In this document: one piece after another, positions 25,248 through 35,246 of the stretch | Layout: every line of letters begins with the position of its first letter | Numbering within the stretch: position 1 is the first letter of the stretch | The notes under the pieces: generated by a model | What the model saw: only the letters and a program-made list of their open reading frames with translations | The model's database searches: none | Told to the model about the DNA's origin: nothing | Program-made: the position numbers and the translations under genes | Assembly: GCF_028553725.1 (NCBI RefSeq) | Contig: NZ_CP067124.1 | Coordinates: 248,001-312,000, forward strand | Origin: Paracoccus alcaliphilus | GTDB lineage: Bacteria; Pseudomonadota; Alphaproteobacteria; Rhodobacterales; Rhodobacteraceae | Direction: 5' to 3' | Length of the DNA stretch: 64,000 nucleotides

Positions 25248-26537
25248 GTGACTGACACATCGCATTCGCGCTGGCGGACCTTCTGGGACCGTATTCTGCC
25301 CTCTCGCCACAGCGAAGGGTGCAATACCGTGCTGCTGCTGCGGGTCGAAAACCTGATGCTGCTGGCCAACCGGCTGGGACAGGCCGGGCTGACACAGCTG
25401 TTGATGCAGGTCCTGATGCGGTTCGGCGGGGGGATCCGTCAGCAGGATGCCATCCGGATCGTCGGACAGGGGCAGTTCTGCATCACCATATCCGACCGGT
25501 CAGAGACCGAGGCGATGCGTATCGCCTTGCGATTGCAGGATCAGGGCCAGCAGCCTGTGGGCGTGGCCGGGCATCAGGCCCATCCCGTGCTGACCGGGGT
25601 GCTGATCCGTGACGGTGAGGCGGCGTCCGAGGACATGATCCAATGCGCCCACCAGCGGCTGTCGATGCTGCCCGCCGACCGGCTTGGCCGCATCAGCCTG
25701 TTCGATCTCTACTCCGCCGCCCCTGACAGCCACCTGCCCGCAACGGTGGCGCAGGCCGCGTCAGAGGGTCAGATCACCGCACTCTTCCAGCCGCAAATCT
25801 GCTGCGATTCCGGGCGCGTGACGGGGTTCGAGGCTTTGGCACGCTGGAATCACCCCACGCGCGGGCTGTTGAACCCCGCAGCCTTCATGCCGGGAATGTC
25901 CCCGGCAGATCATGGCGCGCTGTCGCTGTGCATCCTGCGCCAGTCGTTGACGGCGCTGAAACGCTGGGATCAGGCCGGGCACAGCGTCCCGACCGTCTCG
26001 CTCAACATCTCGGATTGCGAGCTTTCCGATCCGGATTTCGCCTCGGCCATCCTTTGGGAGCTGGACCGACAGGATCTGCTGCCCTCGCGGCTGGTGCTGG
26101 AGGTGCTGGAAACGGTCGGCCCGATCAACTGCTCGGATCAGGCGCGGCGCAATCTGGCCCGGCTGTCGCAATCCGGCTGCCATCTGGATCTGGACGATTT
26201 CGGCACCGGCTATGCCAGCCTCGACGCCATCCGCCAGTTCGGCGTCCACCGCATCAAGATCGACCGCAGCTTCGTGACCGCCTGCGATCACGATCCGGCC
26301 CAACAACGCATGGTGCTGGCCATTCTTGCGCTGGCCGACAGGCTGGGCATCGCTACGCTGGCCGAAGGCGTCGAAACGAAAGAGGAACATTCCTTTCTGG
26401 CCCAGATCGGCTGCGATCAGGTGCAGGGCTTTGCCATTGCCCGCCCGATGCCGTTCAGCGACACGCTTGGCTTTCTGGAAAACCACGAACGCCACATCGG
26501 ACCGATATTGCCCCTTGCGCGCAAAGGGACGGGCTGA
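25248..26537 (+). CDS. EAL-domain cyclic di-GMP phosphodiesterase with degenerate N-terminal domain
   Basis: 429 residues from a GTG start. The C-terminal EAL domain (about 170-420) keeps its catalytic set: FEALARWNHPTRGL, LNISDCELSDP, LDDFGTGYASLDAI, HRIKIDRSFV and LAEGVETKEEHS. It can therefore be expected to hydrolyse c-di-GMP. The N-terminal 150 residues have a GGDEF-like fold pattern, but the signature position reads VGQGQFCIT, so cyclase activity is not expected; the domain may bind GTP or regulate. No signal peptide or membrane segment is seen. It lies alone between ttcA and yidC. Confidence 0.88.
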   Translation: MTDTSHSRWRTFWDRILPSRHSEGCNTVLLLRVENLMLLANRLGQAGLTQLLMQVLMRFGGGIRQQDAIRIVGQGQFCITISDRSETEAMRIALRLQDQGQQPVGVAGHQAHPVLTGVLIRDGEAASEDMIQCAHQRLSMLPADRLGRISLFDLYSAAPDSHLPATVAQAASEGQITALFQPQICCDSGRVTGFEALARWNHPTRGLLNPAAFMPGMSPADHGALSLCILRQSLTALKRWDQAGHSVPTVSLNISDCELSDPDFASAILWELDRQDLLPSRLVLEVLETVGPINCSDQARRNLARLSQSGCHLDLDDFGTGYASLDAIRQFGVHRIKIDRSFVTACDHDPAQQRMVLAILALADRLGIATLAEGVETKEEHSFLAQIGCDQVQGFAIARPMPFSDTLGFLENHERHIGPILPLARKGTG

Positions 26538-26675
26538 CACCGTCGGCCCTGCCGAAACAGGTCGGATTCGTAAAAACCCCTTGTGCCGGGGCCGATCGGG
26601 GGCAAATCCGCTTGACCTTTGATGGCCCCTTCTGTTGAACCGGCGCGACTGACGCGGAAGCACGGTGGAAACGGA

Positions 26676-28529
26676 ATGAACGACAACAACCGCAATCTCA
26701 TCCTGGCGACGGTGCTGTCGTTTCTGGTGATCCTGGTCTGGTACACCGTATTCGCACCGGAACCGGTCGAGCAACGGCCCGATCAGCCCGCGATCACCCA
26801 GACCGAGGACGGGGCCGCCGTCCCGCCCGGCACCGCAACCAATGGCGGCGCGGATCTGGGCGACAGCGAGGCCGAGACCCCGCGTGCCGCCCGCGTCAAC
26901 ATCGAATCGCCGTCGCTGGCGGGGTCGATCTCGCTGGCCGGTGGGCGGATCGACGATCTGCAACTGACGCAATACAAGGAAACCCTCGACGCCGGTTCGT
27001 CCGCCGTGCGGCTTCTGGCGCCCTCTTCCGCCACCGCCGAACCCGCAATCGACAGCGCCGGGTCGAAACCCTATTATGCGGTCTATGGCTGGACGCCCGG
27101 TGCCGGTGTCGATCCGTCGCTGGTGCCCGGCCCCTCGACCCTCTGGACGCTTGAATCGGGCGAAACCCTTGCGCCGGGCCAGCCGGTCACGCTGATCTGG
27201 GACAACGGCGCCGGTCAGGTCTTCCGCCGCACCTTCGAGCTGGACGAGCATTACCTGTTCACCGTCTCGCAAAGCGTGTCCAACAATTCCGACGCCCCCT
27301 TCGTCGCAGCCCCCTATGGCATCATCGCCCGTCATGGCCAGCCCGACACGCAGAACTTCTTTGTGCTGCATGAAGGCGCCGTCGGTATGCAGGATGGTCA
27401 ACTGGTCGAGCTGAAATACAAGAAGATCGCCGATCTGGACCCCGTGGACCGCGAAGGCCGCGCCGAGATCCTGAATATCGACGCCAATGGCTGGATCGGA
27501 TTTACCGATAAATACTGGATGACGACGCTGGCACCCGCGCCCGGTCAGGCCTTTACCGCCGTTATCAAATACGCCGACAGTGCCGACATCTATCAGACCG
27601 AGGCGCGTTATCCGATGCAGACCGTGCCCGCGGGCGGCGAGCATACATCCAGCGGCTATCTGTTCGCCGGCGCCAAGGTGTGGGAGGTCATCAACGACTA
27701 TCAGGAGGCCCCCGGCATCCAGCGATTCGTCGATTCGATCGACTGGGGCTGGTTCCATTTCCTGACCAAACCGATCTTCCGCCTGCTGCACTGGCTGCAT
27801 GGCATGATCGGCAATATGGGCTGGTCGATCATCGCGCTGACCTTCATTCTCAAGCTGCTGGTCTTCCCGCTGGCACGCAAATCCTACATCTCGATGGCCA
27901 AGATGAAGGAATTGCAGCCGCAGATGGAGCAGTTGAAAGAGCGTACCGGCGACGACCGCGCAAAGTTCCAGAAAGAGATGATGGAACTGTACAAGCGCGA
28001 GAAGGTGAACCCCGCCGCCGGCTGTCTGCCAGTGCTGCTGCAAATCCCGATCTTCTTTGCCCTGTACAAGGTGATCTTCGTCACCATCGAATTGCGACAC
28101 GCGCCCTGGGTCGGCTGGATCCGCGACCTTGCCGCGCCCGACCCCTCCAGCCTGCTGAACCTGTTCGGGCTGCTGCCATTCGCCGCGCCGGCGCAGGGCA
28201 CGCTGCTGCATTCGCTGTCGCTGCCGGTTCTGGCCATCGCCCTGGGCATCAGCATGTGGGTGCAGCAAAAGCTGAACCCGGCGCCCACCGATCCGGCACA
28301 GAAGATGATCTTCGCCTGGATGCCGTGGATCTTCATGTTCATGCTGGGCGGTTTCGCCTCGGGGCTGGTGCTGTACTGGATCACCAACAACGTGATCACC
28401 ATCGGCCAGCAATATACGATCATGTCGATGCACGGCCACCGGCCCGACCTGTTCGGCAATATCCGGTCCTCGCTGCCCGCCCGTTCGCGCAAATCCGCAC
28501 AGGACAAGGGCGAGGGTAAGGGCAAGTGA
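26676..28529 (+). CDS. yidC: Membrane protein insertase YidC
   Basis: 617 residues from ATG 26676 (MNDNNRNLILATVLSFLVIL); the frame from 26619 is longer but lacks support. It has an N-terminal membrane anchor, a large periplasmic domain (about 60-370), and the conserved five-segment insertase core. That core includes MGWSIIALTFILKLLVFPLA, the cytoplasmic KMKELQPQMEQLKER loop, and PAAGCLPVLLQIPIFFALYK. It inserts inner-membrane proteins alone or with SecYEG. Its stop overlaps the GTG of the MOSC gene. Confidence 0.97.
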   Translation: MNDNNRNLILATVLSFLVILVWYTVFAPEPVEQRPDQPAITQTEDGAAVPPGTATNGGADLGDSEAETPRAARVNIESPSLAGSISLAGGRIDDLQLTQYKETLDAGSSAVRLLAPSSATAEPAIDSAGSKPYYAVYGWTPGAGVDPSLVPGPSTLWTLESGETLAPGQPVTLIWDNGAGQVFRRTFELDEHYLFTVSQSVSNNSDAPFVAAPYGIIARHGQPDTQNFFVLHEGAVGMQDGQLVELKYKKIADLDPVDREGRAEILNIDANGWIGFTDKYWMTTLAPAPGQAFTAVIKYADSADIYQTEARYPMQTVPAGGEHTSSGYLFAGAKVWEVINDYQEAPGIQRFVDSIDWGWFHFLTKPIFRLLHWLHGMIGNMGWSIIALTFILKLLVFPLARKSYISMAKMKELQPQMEQLKERTGDDRAKFQKEMMELYKREKVNPAAGCLPVLLQIPIFFALYKVIFVTIELRHAPWVGWIRDLAAPDPSSLLNLFGLLPFAAPAQGTLLHSLSLPVLAIALGISMWVQQKLNPAPTDPAQKMIFAWMPWIFMFMLGGFASGLVLYWITNNVITIGQQYTIMSMHGHRPDLFGNIRSSLPARSRKSAQDKGEGKGK

Positions 28530-29269
28530 CCGCCACGCTGGCCCATATCCACCGCCACCCGATCAAGTCGATCGGGGGCGAGGGGCTGGCCAGCGTCACG
28601 CTGTCCCCCGGTCGCCGCCTGCCCGGCGATCGCGAATGGGCCGTCCTGACCGAAACCGGAGAGCGTCACGCCACGGATCCGCAACGCTGGCTGCCCAAAA
28701 CATGTTTCCTGCGCGGCGTCGCCTCATTCCCGCTTCAGGCGGTCAGCGGCGGCTGGCAGGGTGACCGGATCGTGCTGAGCCATCCCGACCGGCCCGAACT
28801 GTCATTCGACCCGCAAAGCGACGGCGATGCGCTGCTGGACTGGCTGCGCCCGCTGTGGCCCGCCGATGCGCCCGCGCCCACGCGCCTGCTGCATGGCGCG
28901 GCGATCTGGACCGACCAGAAATGGCCCTGGCTGTCGATCCTGTCGCTGAACAGCCTGGCCGATCTGGAACAGCGCAGCGGCCAAAGCCTCGGCCTCGACC
29001 GCTGGCGCGGCAATCTGTGGATCGACGGCTGGGAACCTTTTGCCGAGCGTGATCTGATCGGCCACACCTTCCATATCGGCCCGGTCGAGCTGCGCGTCAC
29101 CGACCATATCGGCCGTTGCGAGGCGACCAGCGCCAATACCGGCAGCGGTCAGCGCGACATCGACATGCTGGACACGCTGAAACGGCATTACGGCGATACC
29201 AATTTCGGCATCTTCGCCGAAGTGGTCACCGGCGGCGCCATCACCATCGGAGACAAGGTGCAATCATGA
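28526..29269 (+). CDS. MOSC-domain protein
   Basis: 247 residues from GTG 28526, overlapping yidC by four bases. The N-terminal part (HIHRHPIKSIGGEGLASVTL) is the MOSC N-terminal barrel, and the C-terminal region contains RWRGNLWIDGWEPFAERDLI and RCEATSANTGSGQRD, where the conserved cysteine sits. MOSC proteins bind sulfur or molybdenum-cofactor-type ligands and some reduce N-hydroxylated compounds. The substrate here is unknown. Its stop overlaps the engB start. Confidence 0.88.
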   Translation: MTATLAHIHRHPIKSIGGEGLASVTLSPGRRLPGDREWAVLTETGERHATDPQRWLPKTCFLRGVASFPLQAVSGGWQGDRIVLSHPDRPELSFDPQSDGDALLDWLRPLWPADAPAPTRLLHGAAIWTDQKWPWLSILSLNSLADLEQRSGQSLGLDRWRGNLWIDGWEPFAERDLIGHTFHIGPVELRVTDHIGRCEATSANTGSGQRDIDMLDTLKRHYGDTNFGIFAEVVTGGAITIGDKVQS

Positions 29270-29916
29270 AGGTCGCCTTCCCCACTGCCCCCGATCCCGA
29301 CCCCGATACCGCCGAGGCCGCGCGCCAGCTGTTCGCCGGGCCGGTCGATTTCGTCAAGGGCGTGGTCGCCATGGACGGCCTGCCCGGCGCCGACCGCCCC
29401 GAGGTCTGTTTCGCGGGTCGCAGCAATGTCGGAAAGTCAAGCCTTATCAACGCTCTAACCGGTCGTAAGGGGCTGGCCCGCGCATCGAACACGCCGGGCC
29501 GCACGCAGGAAATCAACTATTTCGCGCTTGGCGATCAGGCCTATCTGGTCGATCTGCCCGGCTATGGTTTCGCCAAGGCGCCGGTCGCCGTGGTGGCGAA
29601 ATGGCAGGCGCTGCTGAAATCCTATCTGGCCGGGCGCCAGACCCTGCGCCGCGCCTTCTGCCTGATTGATTCGCGCCACGGCGTCAAACCCGTGGACCAC
29701 GAGATCATGACGCTGCTGGACCGCTCTGCCGTGCCGTTCCAGGTGGTCATGACCAAGGCCGACAAGCTGGGCCCCAACGCGATGCAGCCCGTTCTGGCGC
29801 AGGTCGAGACCGAATTGCAGAAGCACCCCGCCGCCTTTCCGCAGCTGATCGTCACTTCTTCGGACAAGGGTCAGGGTATCGCCACCCTGCGCGCGATCAT
29901 CGCCAATCTCGACTGA
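29266..29916 (+). CDS. engB: Ribosome biogenesis GTPase EngB (YsxC/YihA)
   Basis: 216 residues from ATG 29266 (overlap ATGA with the MOSC gene). The GTPase motifs are G1 [17 protein letters not shown], the G2/G3 region [12 protein letters not shown] and [13 protein letters not shown], and G4 VMTKADK. It is needed for large-subunit assembly. It closes the yidC-MOSC-engB transcript. Confidence 0.95.
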   Translation: MKVAFPTAPDPDPDTAEAARQLFAGPVDFVKGVVAMDGLPGADRPEVCFAGRSNVGKSSLINALTGRKGLARASNTPGRTQEINYFALGDQAYLVDLPGYGFAKAPVAVVAKWQALLKSYLAGRQTLRRAFCLIDSRHGVKPVDHEIMTLLDRSAVPFQVVMTKADKLGPNAMQPVLAQVETELQKHPAAFPQLIVTSSDKGQGIATLRAIIANLD

Positions 29917-29992
29917 CGGCGGCTGGACGCTGCCACGCACCGGCTCTAGGGTCGCCATGTCGCATAAGGGCCTCAACATGAGAAAGCAGAAG

Positions 29993-30892
29993 ATGAACCG
30001 GGACTGGATCGCCACCGCTCGTACCCTGTCGGAAGCCCTGCCCTATCTGCAACGCTATTCCGATGCGGTCGTCGTGGTCAAATTCGGCGGCAACGCGATG
30101 GGCGATGACGAGGCGATGGCCGAATTCGCCCGCGACCTCGTGCTGATGAAACAGGTCGGCATGAACCCCATCGTCTGCCACGGCGGCGGCCCGATGATCA
30201 ACGAGATGCTGGCCAAACTGGGCATCGAAAGCACATTCGTGCGCGGCAAACGGGTGACCACCAAGGAAACCGTCGAAGTGGTCGAGATGGTGCTGTCCGG
30301 TCTTGTCAACAAGCGCATCGTGCAGGCCATCAACGACGCGGGCGGGCGCGCGGTCGGCATCAGCGGCAAGGACGACGACATGATGGTGTGCGAGGCCGAC
30401 GACCCCGAACTGGGCTTTGTCGGCCGCCCCGTTGAAATGAACGTCCAGATCATCCGCGACCTCTACGGCGCCGGCATGATCCCGGTCATCGCCCCGGTCG
30501 CGACGGGGATGGCGGATAACGAGACCTTCAACGTCAATGGCGACACCGCCGCCGGCGCCATCGCCGGCGCGCTGCAGGCCGACCGGTTGCTGCTGCTGAC
30601 CGATGTCGCCGGTGTCAAGGACGCCTCGGGCGAGGTGCTGACCCAGCTTCACCCCGGTCAGGTCCGCTCGATGATCGCCGACGGCACCATCGCGGGCGGC
30701 ATGATCCCCAAGACCGAAACCGCCCTGAAGGCGATCGACGAAGGCGTCCGCGCCGTGGTCATCCTCGACGGTCGTGTGCCCCATGCCTGCCTGCTGGAAC
30801 TGTTCACCGAACACGGCGCGGGCAGCCTGATCCGCTCGACCGAACCGCGCGTGAAACCCCACGGATTGCGTCAGGGCGAAACCGGCCTCTAG
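29993..30892 (+). CDS. argB: Acetylglutamate kinase
   Basis: 299 residues from ATG 29993 ([20 protein letters not shown]), where the homologous part begins; upstream in-frame ATGs at 29957 and 29978 are alternatives. It phosphorylates N-acetylglutamate, the second step of arginine synthesis. [13 protein letters not shown] is the phosphate-binding lysine block, [15 protein letters not shown] the substrate loop, and [20 protein letters not shown] the nucleotide region. It sits 76 bases after engB. Confidence 0.96.
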   Translation: MNRDWIATARTLSEALPYLQRYSDAVVVVKFGGNAMGDDEAMAEFARDLVLMKQVGMNPIVCHGGGPMINEMLAKLGIESTFVRGKRVTTKETVEVVEMVLSGLVNKRIVQAINDAGGRAVGISGKDDDMMVCEADDPELGFVGRPVEMNVQIIRDLYGAGMIPVIAPVATGMADNETFNVNGDTAAGAIAGALQADRLLLLTDVAGVKDASGEVLTQLHPGQVRSMIADGTIAGGMIPKTETALKAIDEGVRAVVILDGRVPHACLLELFTEHGAGSLIRSTEPRVKPHGLRQGETGL

Positions 30893-30988
30893 GACAGATC
30901 GTCCAGCGGCGATCCAAGGGTGCTTGCCCTTATGGCAGGCGCTGTGGCAGGCTTCCGCCAACCGGCTTGGCAAATAGGGCAAACCCAC

Positions 30989-31507
30989 ATGACCCCACTC
31001 GGACATCGCCGCCTGATCCTGACCCGTCATGCCAAATCGGCATGGGACGATCCGACGCTGGCAGATCACGACCGCCCGCTGAACGCGCGCGGCCGCCGCG
31101 CGGCACGAGAGCTGGGAGACTGGATGGCATCGCGCGGCTATGAACCCGAAGAAGTGCTGTGCTCTTCCTCGCGCCGCACGCAGGAAACATGGGCGATGGT
31201 CGCCGGCGCCCCGCTCGAGGTGCGCCCGCTGCTGCGGCTGGAACCCGGCCTCTATCACGCCAGCCCGGAAAAGATGCTGATGATCCTGAAAACGGCCTCG
31301 CATCCGACGGTGATGATGCTGGGCCACAATCCGGGCATCGCCGAATTCGCGGCGATGCTGCCCGCGCGCGTGCCGCTCGACCCCGATTTCCGCCGCTATC
31401 CCACCGCCGCCACACTGGTCGTGGACTTTCAGGTGGACAACTGGTCCCAGATCGCACCGGGCCTTGGCAGCGTGATGGATTTCGTCCGCATCGACGGCCG
31501 GGACTAG
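30989..31507 (+). CDS. SixA-like histidine phosphatase family protein
   Basis: 172 residues from ATG 30989 (MTPLGHRRLILTRHAKSAWD); the longer frame from 30920 is unlikely. The RHA(K) active-site motif LILTRHAKSAWDD and the second histidine in VMMLGHNPGIAEF define the branch with short SixA-like members. It may remove phosphate from phosphohistidine proteins or small substrates. It faces the aap operon, with a terminator hairpin between. Confidence 0.88.
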   Translation: MTPLGHRRLILTRHAKSAWDDPTLADHDRPLNARGRRAARELGDWMASRGYEPEEVLCSSSRRTQETWAMVAGAPLEVRPLLRLEPGLYHASPEKMLMILKTASHPTVMMLGHNPGIAEFAAMLPARVPLDPDFRRYPTAATLVVDFQVDNWSQIAPGLGSVMDFVRIDGRD

Positions 31508-31543
31508 ATCCCCTCGCACTCCTTTCAAATACCTCGCGGGGGT

Positions 31544-31564
31544 CCGGGGGCGCGAAGCCCCCGG
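31544..31564. terminator. Hairpin between convergent genes
   Basis: CCGGGGGC (31544-31551) and GCCCCCGG (31557-31564) enclose GCGAA. It lies between the stops of the histidine phosphatase and the ABC ATPase, so it can end transcription from either side. T-tracts are weak. Confidence 0.5.
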
Positions 31565-31574
31565 GGTTTGCCGC

Positions 31575-32363
31575 TCAATGCCCCAGAATCTGGCTGAGAA
31601 ACAGCTTGGTCCGCTCGGATCGCGGGTTGTGAAAGAAATCGTGCGGGTTGTTCTGCTCGACGATCTGGCCCTGATCCATGAAGATCACCCGGTTCGCCAC
31701 CGCCTGCGCGAATCCCATCTCGTGGGTCACGCACAGCATGGTCATCCCTTCTTCGGCCAGCTCGATCATCGTATCCAGCACTTCCTTGATCATCTCGGGG
31801 TCCAGCGCCGAGGTCGGCTCGTCGAACAGCATGATCCGGGGCTGCATGCACAGTGACCGCGCGATGGCGACGCGTTGCTGCTGACCGCCTGACAGCTGGC
31901 CGGGATATTTCAGCGCCTGATCGGGGATCTTGACCTTCTCCAGATAGCGCATCGCCGTCGCCTCGGCCTGCTTCCTCGGGATCTTGCGCACCCAGATCGG
32001 CGCCAGCGTGCAGTTTTCCAGCACAGTCAGATGCGGGAACAGGTTGAAATGCTGAAACACCATCCCGACTTCCGAGCGGACCTTGTCGATATTCTTGATA
32101 TCGCTGGTCAGTTCCACACCATCGACGACGATCCGCCCGGCCTGATGCTCTTCCAGCCGGTTGATGCAGCGGATCAGCGTCGATTTCCCCGATCCCGAAG
32201 GACCGGCGATCACGATCCGCTCTCCGCGATGCACGGTCAGGTCGATGTCGCGCAGCACGTGAAAGGTGCCATACCACTTGTTCATCTTGTGGATCTCGAT
32301 CGCCACCTCGTCGCTGATCTGCATCTGACTGCGGTCGATCTCGCGGGTAATGGGCTCGCTCAT
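31575..32363 (-). CDS. aapP: Acidic/amide amino-acid ABC transporter ATP-binding protein
   Basis: 262 residues. The Walker A is [14 protein letters not shown], the signature [15 protein letters not shown], the Walker [16 protein letters not shown], and the switch histidine lies in CVTHEMGFA. This is the energy subunit of a polar amino-acid uptake system. It is the last gene of the aapJ-Q-M-P order, also called bztABCD in Rhodobacter for glutamate, glutamine, aspartate and asparagine. It starts 9 bases after aapM. Confidence 0.93.
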   Translation of the reverse strand: MSEPITREIDRSQMQISDEVAIEIHKMNKWYGTFHVLRDIDLTVHRGERIVIAGPSGSGKSTLIRCINRLEEHQAGRIVVDGVELTSDIKNIDKVRSEVGMVFQHFNLFPHLTVLENCTLAPIWVRKIPRKQAEATAMRYLEKVKIPDQALKYPGQLSGGQQQRVAIARSLCMQPRIMLFDEPTSALDPEMIKEVLDTMIELAEEGMTMLCVTHEMGFAQAVANRVIFMDQGQIVEQNNPHDFFHNPRSERTKLFLSQILGH

Positions 32364-32372
32364 TACGGCCTC

Positions 32373-33827
32373 CTATCTGTGGTCACGGGCCAGCCGGCGT
32401 TCGAGATACATCGAGTATCGCGACATGCCGAAGCAGATGATGAAGAAGATCACGCCGACGAAGATATAGGGCTCCCAATAGATGCCCTTCCAGGACACAC
32501 TGGCGCGAACCGCGTCGGACATGGATTTCAGCGGATCATAGAGGCCGACGAAGGTCACCAGCGTCGTATCCTTGAACATGCCGATGAAGGTCGAGACGAT
32601 GCCCGGAATGCTGATCTTCAGCGCCTGCGGCAGGATGATCAGCCGCTGCGCCTTCCAGTAATCCAGCCCCAGCGAATCGGCCGCCTCGTATTGCCCGCGC
32701 GGCAACGCGGCCAGCCCGCCCCGGATCACCTCGGCCATATAGGCGGCGGCAAAGATCGTCACCATGATGATGACCCGCAGGATGATGTCGAAATTCGTCC
32801 CCGGCGGCAGAAAATAGTTCAGCAGCAAGGACGCCACGAACAGCAGCGTGATCAGCGGCACACCACGGATGAACTCGATGAACATCACCGCCAGCGACTT
32901 GACAAGGAACATGTCCGAACGCCGCGCCAGCGCCAGAATGATCCCCAGAGGCAGCGACATGGCGATGCCCGCCAGCCCGATGGTGATCGACAGAAGAAAG
33001 CCGCCGAACTGGTCCGAACGCACGAAGGGAATGGCGAAGGACAGCAGGTTTTCGGCATCCCGCGCTGCGCGGGCGCTGTAGAGCAACCACCAGCCGAAGG
33101 TCACCACCGCGCCCGCCACCGGCGCCAGCAGCGGGATGAAACGGGCCACCAGCCGCCAAGCCAACAGGCCCAGCAACGGCCCGGCCAGCGCCATGATCGG
33201 CGACCACAGCGAACCGCCCCACAAAAACCAGACCCCAAGGAAGGGATACAGCACCGAGAAGATCAGCAGCCAGCTGACATTGCGCTCGGATATCAACAGC
33301 CCGCCCAGAAACACGACGGCGGCAAAGATCATCCATGCGCCCGGCGCGTTCAGCCGCAGCATCATCCACAGGGTCAGCACCGTGGTGACGATCAGCACCG
33401 TGCGGCGGATCTTTTGTGATTCGGAAAACAGCACCGGCGCCAGCGCCACGAACAGCAACCCGAAACCCATCGTCGGGCGCCAGTACAGCGCAGGTGGATA
33501 GAAGCCGAACATATACTGGTTCCAGCGTTCGCGGATAACGGCGAAACAGGCGCCGCGCTGACCCTCGCCCCAGGTTTCGGCGATGATCTGGCGGCATTGG
33601 CTGAGGCTGTCGGCATTCCAGACACTGTGACTGAACCAATCCCCGAAATGGCGCAGCATGAACCAGACGATGGCCAGCGCCAGCAGGGTCAGCACGGTAT
33701 TGACCGGCCCCGAGAACAGGTTTTCGCGCAGCCATTTCACCACCCCGGCTTCGGCGATGGGGGGTGGCGCGGGCGGCAGCATGGTGTCGCGGACAAAGGC
33801 GACGGTTTGGGCATGGGTCTCGCTCAT
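32373..33827 (-). CDS. aapM: Amino-acid ABC transporter permease (AapM/BztC type)
   Basis: 484 residues, long for a permease, as is typical for this family. About eight or more membrane segments are visible; examples are VNTVLTLLALAIVWFMLRHF and ITIGLAGIAMSLPLGIILAL. The EAA-type loop reads EVIRGGLAALPRGQYEAADS. It pairs with AapQ to form the channel and begins a single base from the aapQ stop. Confidence 0.92.
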   Translation of the reverse strand: MSETHAQTVAFVRDTMLPPAPPPIAEAGVVKWLRENLFSGPVNTVLTLLALAIVWFMLRHFGDWFSHSVWNADSLSQCRQIIAETWGEGQRGACFAVIRERWNQYMFGFYPPALYWRPTMGFGLLFVALAPVLFSESQKIRRTVLIVTTVLTLWMMLRLNAPGAWMIFAAVVFLGGLLISERNVSWLLIFSVLYPFLGVWFLWGGSLWSPIMALAGPLLGLLAWRLVARFIPLLAPVAGAVVTFGWWLLYSARAARDAENLLSFAIPFVRSDQFGGFLLSITIGLAGIAMSLPLGIILALARRSDMFLVKSLAVMFIEFIRGVPLITLLFVASLLLNYFLPPGTNFDIILRVIIMVTIFAAAYMAEVIRGGLAALPRGQYEAADSLGLDYWKAQRLIILPQALKISIPGIVSTFIGMFKDTTLVTFVGLYDPLKSMSDAVRASVSWKGIYWEPYIFVGVIFFIICFGMSRYSMYLERRLARDHR

Positions 33828-33828
33828 C

Positions 33829-35085
33829 TCACCGCTCCTTCAGCTTGACGCGCGCATTGAAGATGTTCATCCCGGCCGAGATCAGCAGGCTGAGCACCAG
33901 ATAGATGCCCATCATCAGCACGATGGCCTCCAGCTCTCGTCCGGTCTGGTTCAGCGTCGTGCCGCCAAGCGTGCCGCGCAGGTCCATATAGCCCACCGCG
34001 ATCGCCAAAGAGCTGTTCTTGGTCAGGTTCAGATATTGCGAGATCAGCGGCGGAATGATCACCCGCAGCGCCTGTGGCAGAATCACCAGCGACATGGTGC
34101 GGCGGGGGCGCAGGCCAAGCGCGAATGCGGCCTCGCTCTGACCGTGGCTGACGGCCAGAATCCCGGCGCGGACGATCTCGGCGATGAAGGCGCCGGTATA
34201 TAATGTCAGCGCCAGCCAAAGCGCCACGAATGAGTTCTGCACATTGACGCCGCCGGTAAAGTTGAAGCCTTGCAACGATGGCGGCTCAAGATGCAGGCCG
34301 AACCAGAAGATCAGCAGCAGCGACGGCAGCACCATCACCGCAAGGTTCTTCCACCACGTTTTCGGACGCAGGCCGGTGCGGTCCTGCACCGCCTGCGCGT
34401 GTTTCAGGATCGCACGGCGGATGAACCAGCCGCCCACCAGCACGACGACAAAGGCGATGGTGGCCCAGCTGATGGTGATCCGCGCGCCCAGATCCAGCAC
34501 CCCGGGATCGTTGGTCATGCCCAGGCCCGGGATCGCGGTATAGCGGTTGGTCAGCGCCACATTGTCGAAAAAGATCATCGAGGCGGCGGGATCGTCGCCG
34601 CGATAGGCGTTGGGCGGCGGCATGACCTCGGTAAAGACCGCATAGAGGATCAGGATCCACAGCAGCAGCGGCACATTGCGGAACGCCTCGACATAGACGG
34701 TCATCAGCCGCGCGAACAGCCAGTTCTTCGACAGCCGCGCGACGCCGACGGCAACGCCCAGAAAGGTCGCCGCGACGCAGCCCAGAACGGAAATGATGAT
34801 GGTGTTCAGCAGGCCGACAAAGGTGGCCCGCAAATGGGTGTCGTCGGATGTATAGGGTATCGCGGTCTGCGGAATGTCATAGCCCGCGCGCTGGAAAAGA
34901 AAGCCGAAATTGAAATCCTTGCCAAGAACCGCAAGGTTCCGGATGGTGTTGTTCACCAGCCACCATGCTGCGGCCATGACCAGAATGAACACGATGACCT
35001 GAAATGTCAGCGACCGGTATCGACGGTCATAGATCAGCATGCTCAGACGGAACGGTGGGTCCACCGATGCCGTGACATCTGTCAT
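33829..35085 (-). CDS. aapQ: Amino-acid ABC transporter permease (AapQ/BztB type)
   Basis: 418 residues. Hydrophobic segments include FQVIVFILVMAAAWWLVNNT and LLNTIIISVLGCVAATFLGV. The EAA loop reads IVRAGILAVSHGQSEAAFAL, followed by GLRPRRTMSLVILPQALRVI. It lies 154 bases downstream of aapJ, the gap usual where the binding-protein gene is expressed more strongly than the rest. Confidence 0.93.
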   Translation of the reverse strand: MTDVTASVDPPFRLSMLIYDRRYRSLTFQVIVFILVMAAAWWLVNNTIRNLAVLGKDFNFGFLFQRAGYDIPQTAIPYTSDDTHLRATFVGLLNTIIISVLGCVAATFLGVAVGVARLSKNWLFARLMTVYVEAFRNVPLLLWILILYAVFTEVMPPPNAYRGDDPAASMIFFDNVALTNRYTAIPGLGMTNDPGVLDLGARITISWATIAFVVVLVGGWFIRRAILKHAQAVQDRTGLRPKTWWKNLAVMVLPSLLLIFWFGLHLEPPSLQGFNFTGGVNVQNSFVALWLALTLYTGAFIAEIVRAGILAVSHGQSEAAFALGLRPRRTMSLVILPQALRVIIPPLISQYLNLTKNSSLAIAVGYMDLRGTLGGTTLNQTGRELEAIVLMMGIYLVLSLLISAGMNIFNARVKLKER

Positions 35086-35134
35086 TGTTTTTCCCCTGTT
35101 GTCGCCTGTGTTTCAGCCCTCTGGGAGGAAGGCC

Positions 35135-35246
35135 CGGCTTTTTATCTTTGGACCGAAGGCAGGGCGGCGCCGCGCCTTCGGCAGTGTCGAGGGTTTCGGG
35201 CAGGATCACCGGCCCGATGGGATCACCGGTCCGACCGGATCACCGG
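35135..35246 (-). promoter_or_regulatory. aapJ-aapQ intergenic region with 17-base tandem repeats
   Basis: GGATCACCGG occurs three times (35203-35212, 35220-35229, 35237-35246) with an exact 17-base period; the third copy includes the aapJ stop codon. Downstream in the transcript, GC-rich inverted segments precede a stretch reading ATAAAAAGCCGGGCC. The region could limit read-through from aapJ, but no single strong terminator is evident. Confidence 0.45.

Noticed and set aside
25761..28439. 892-codon minus-strand open frame opposite the EAL gene and yidC
   Set aside because: It is an antisense shadow; both plus-strand genes carry complete family motifs, and the antisense protein is low-complexity His/Gln/Arg-rich.
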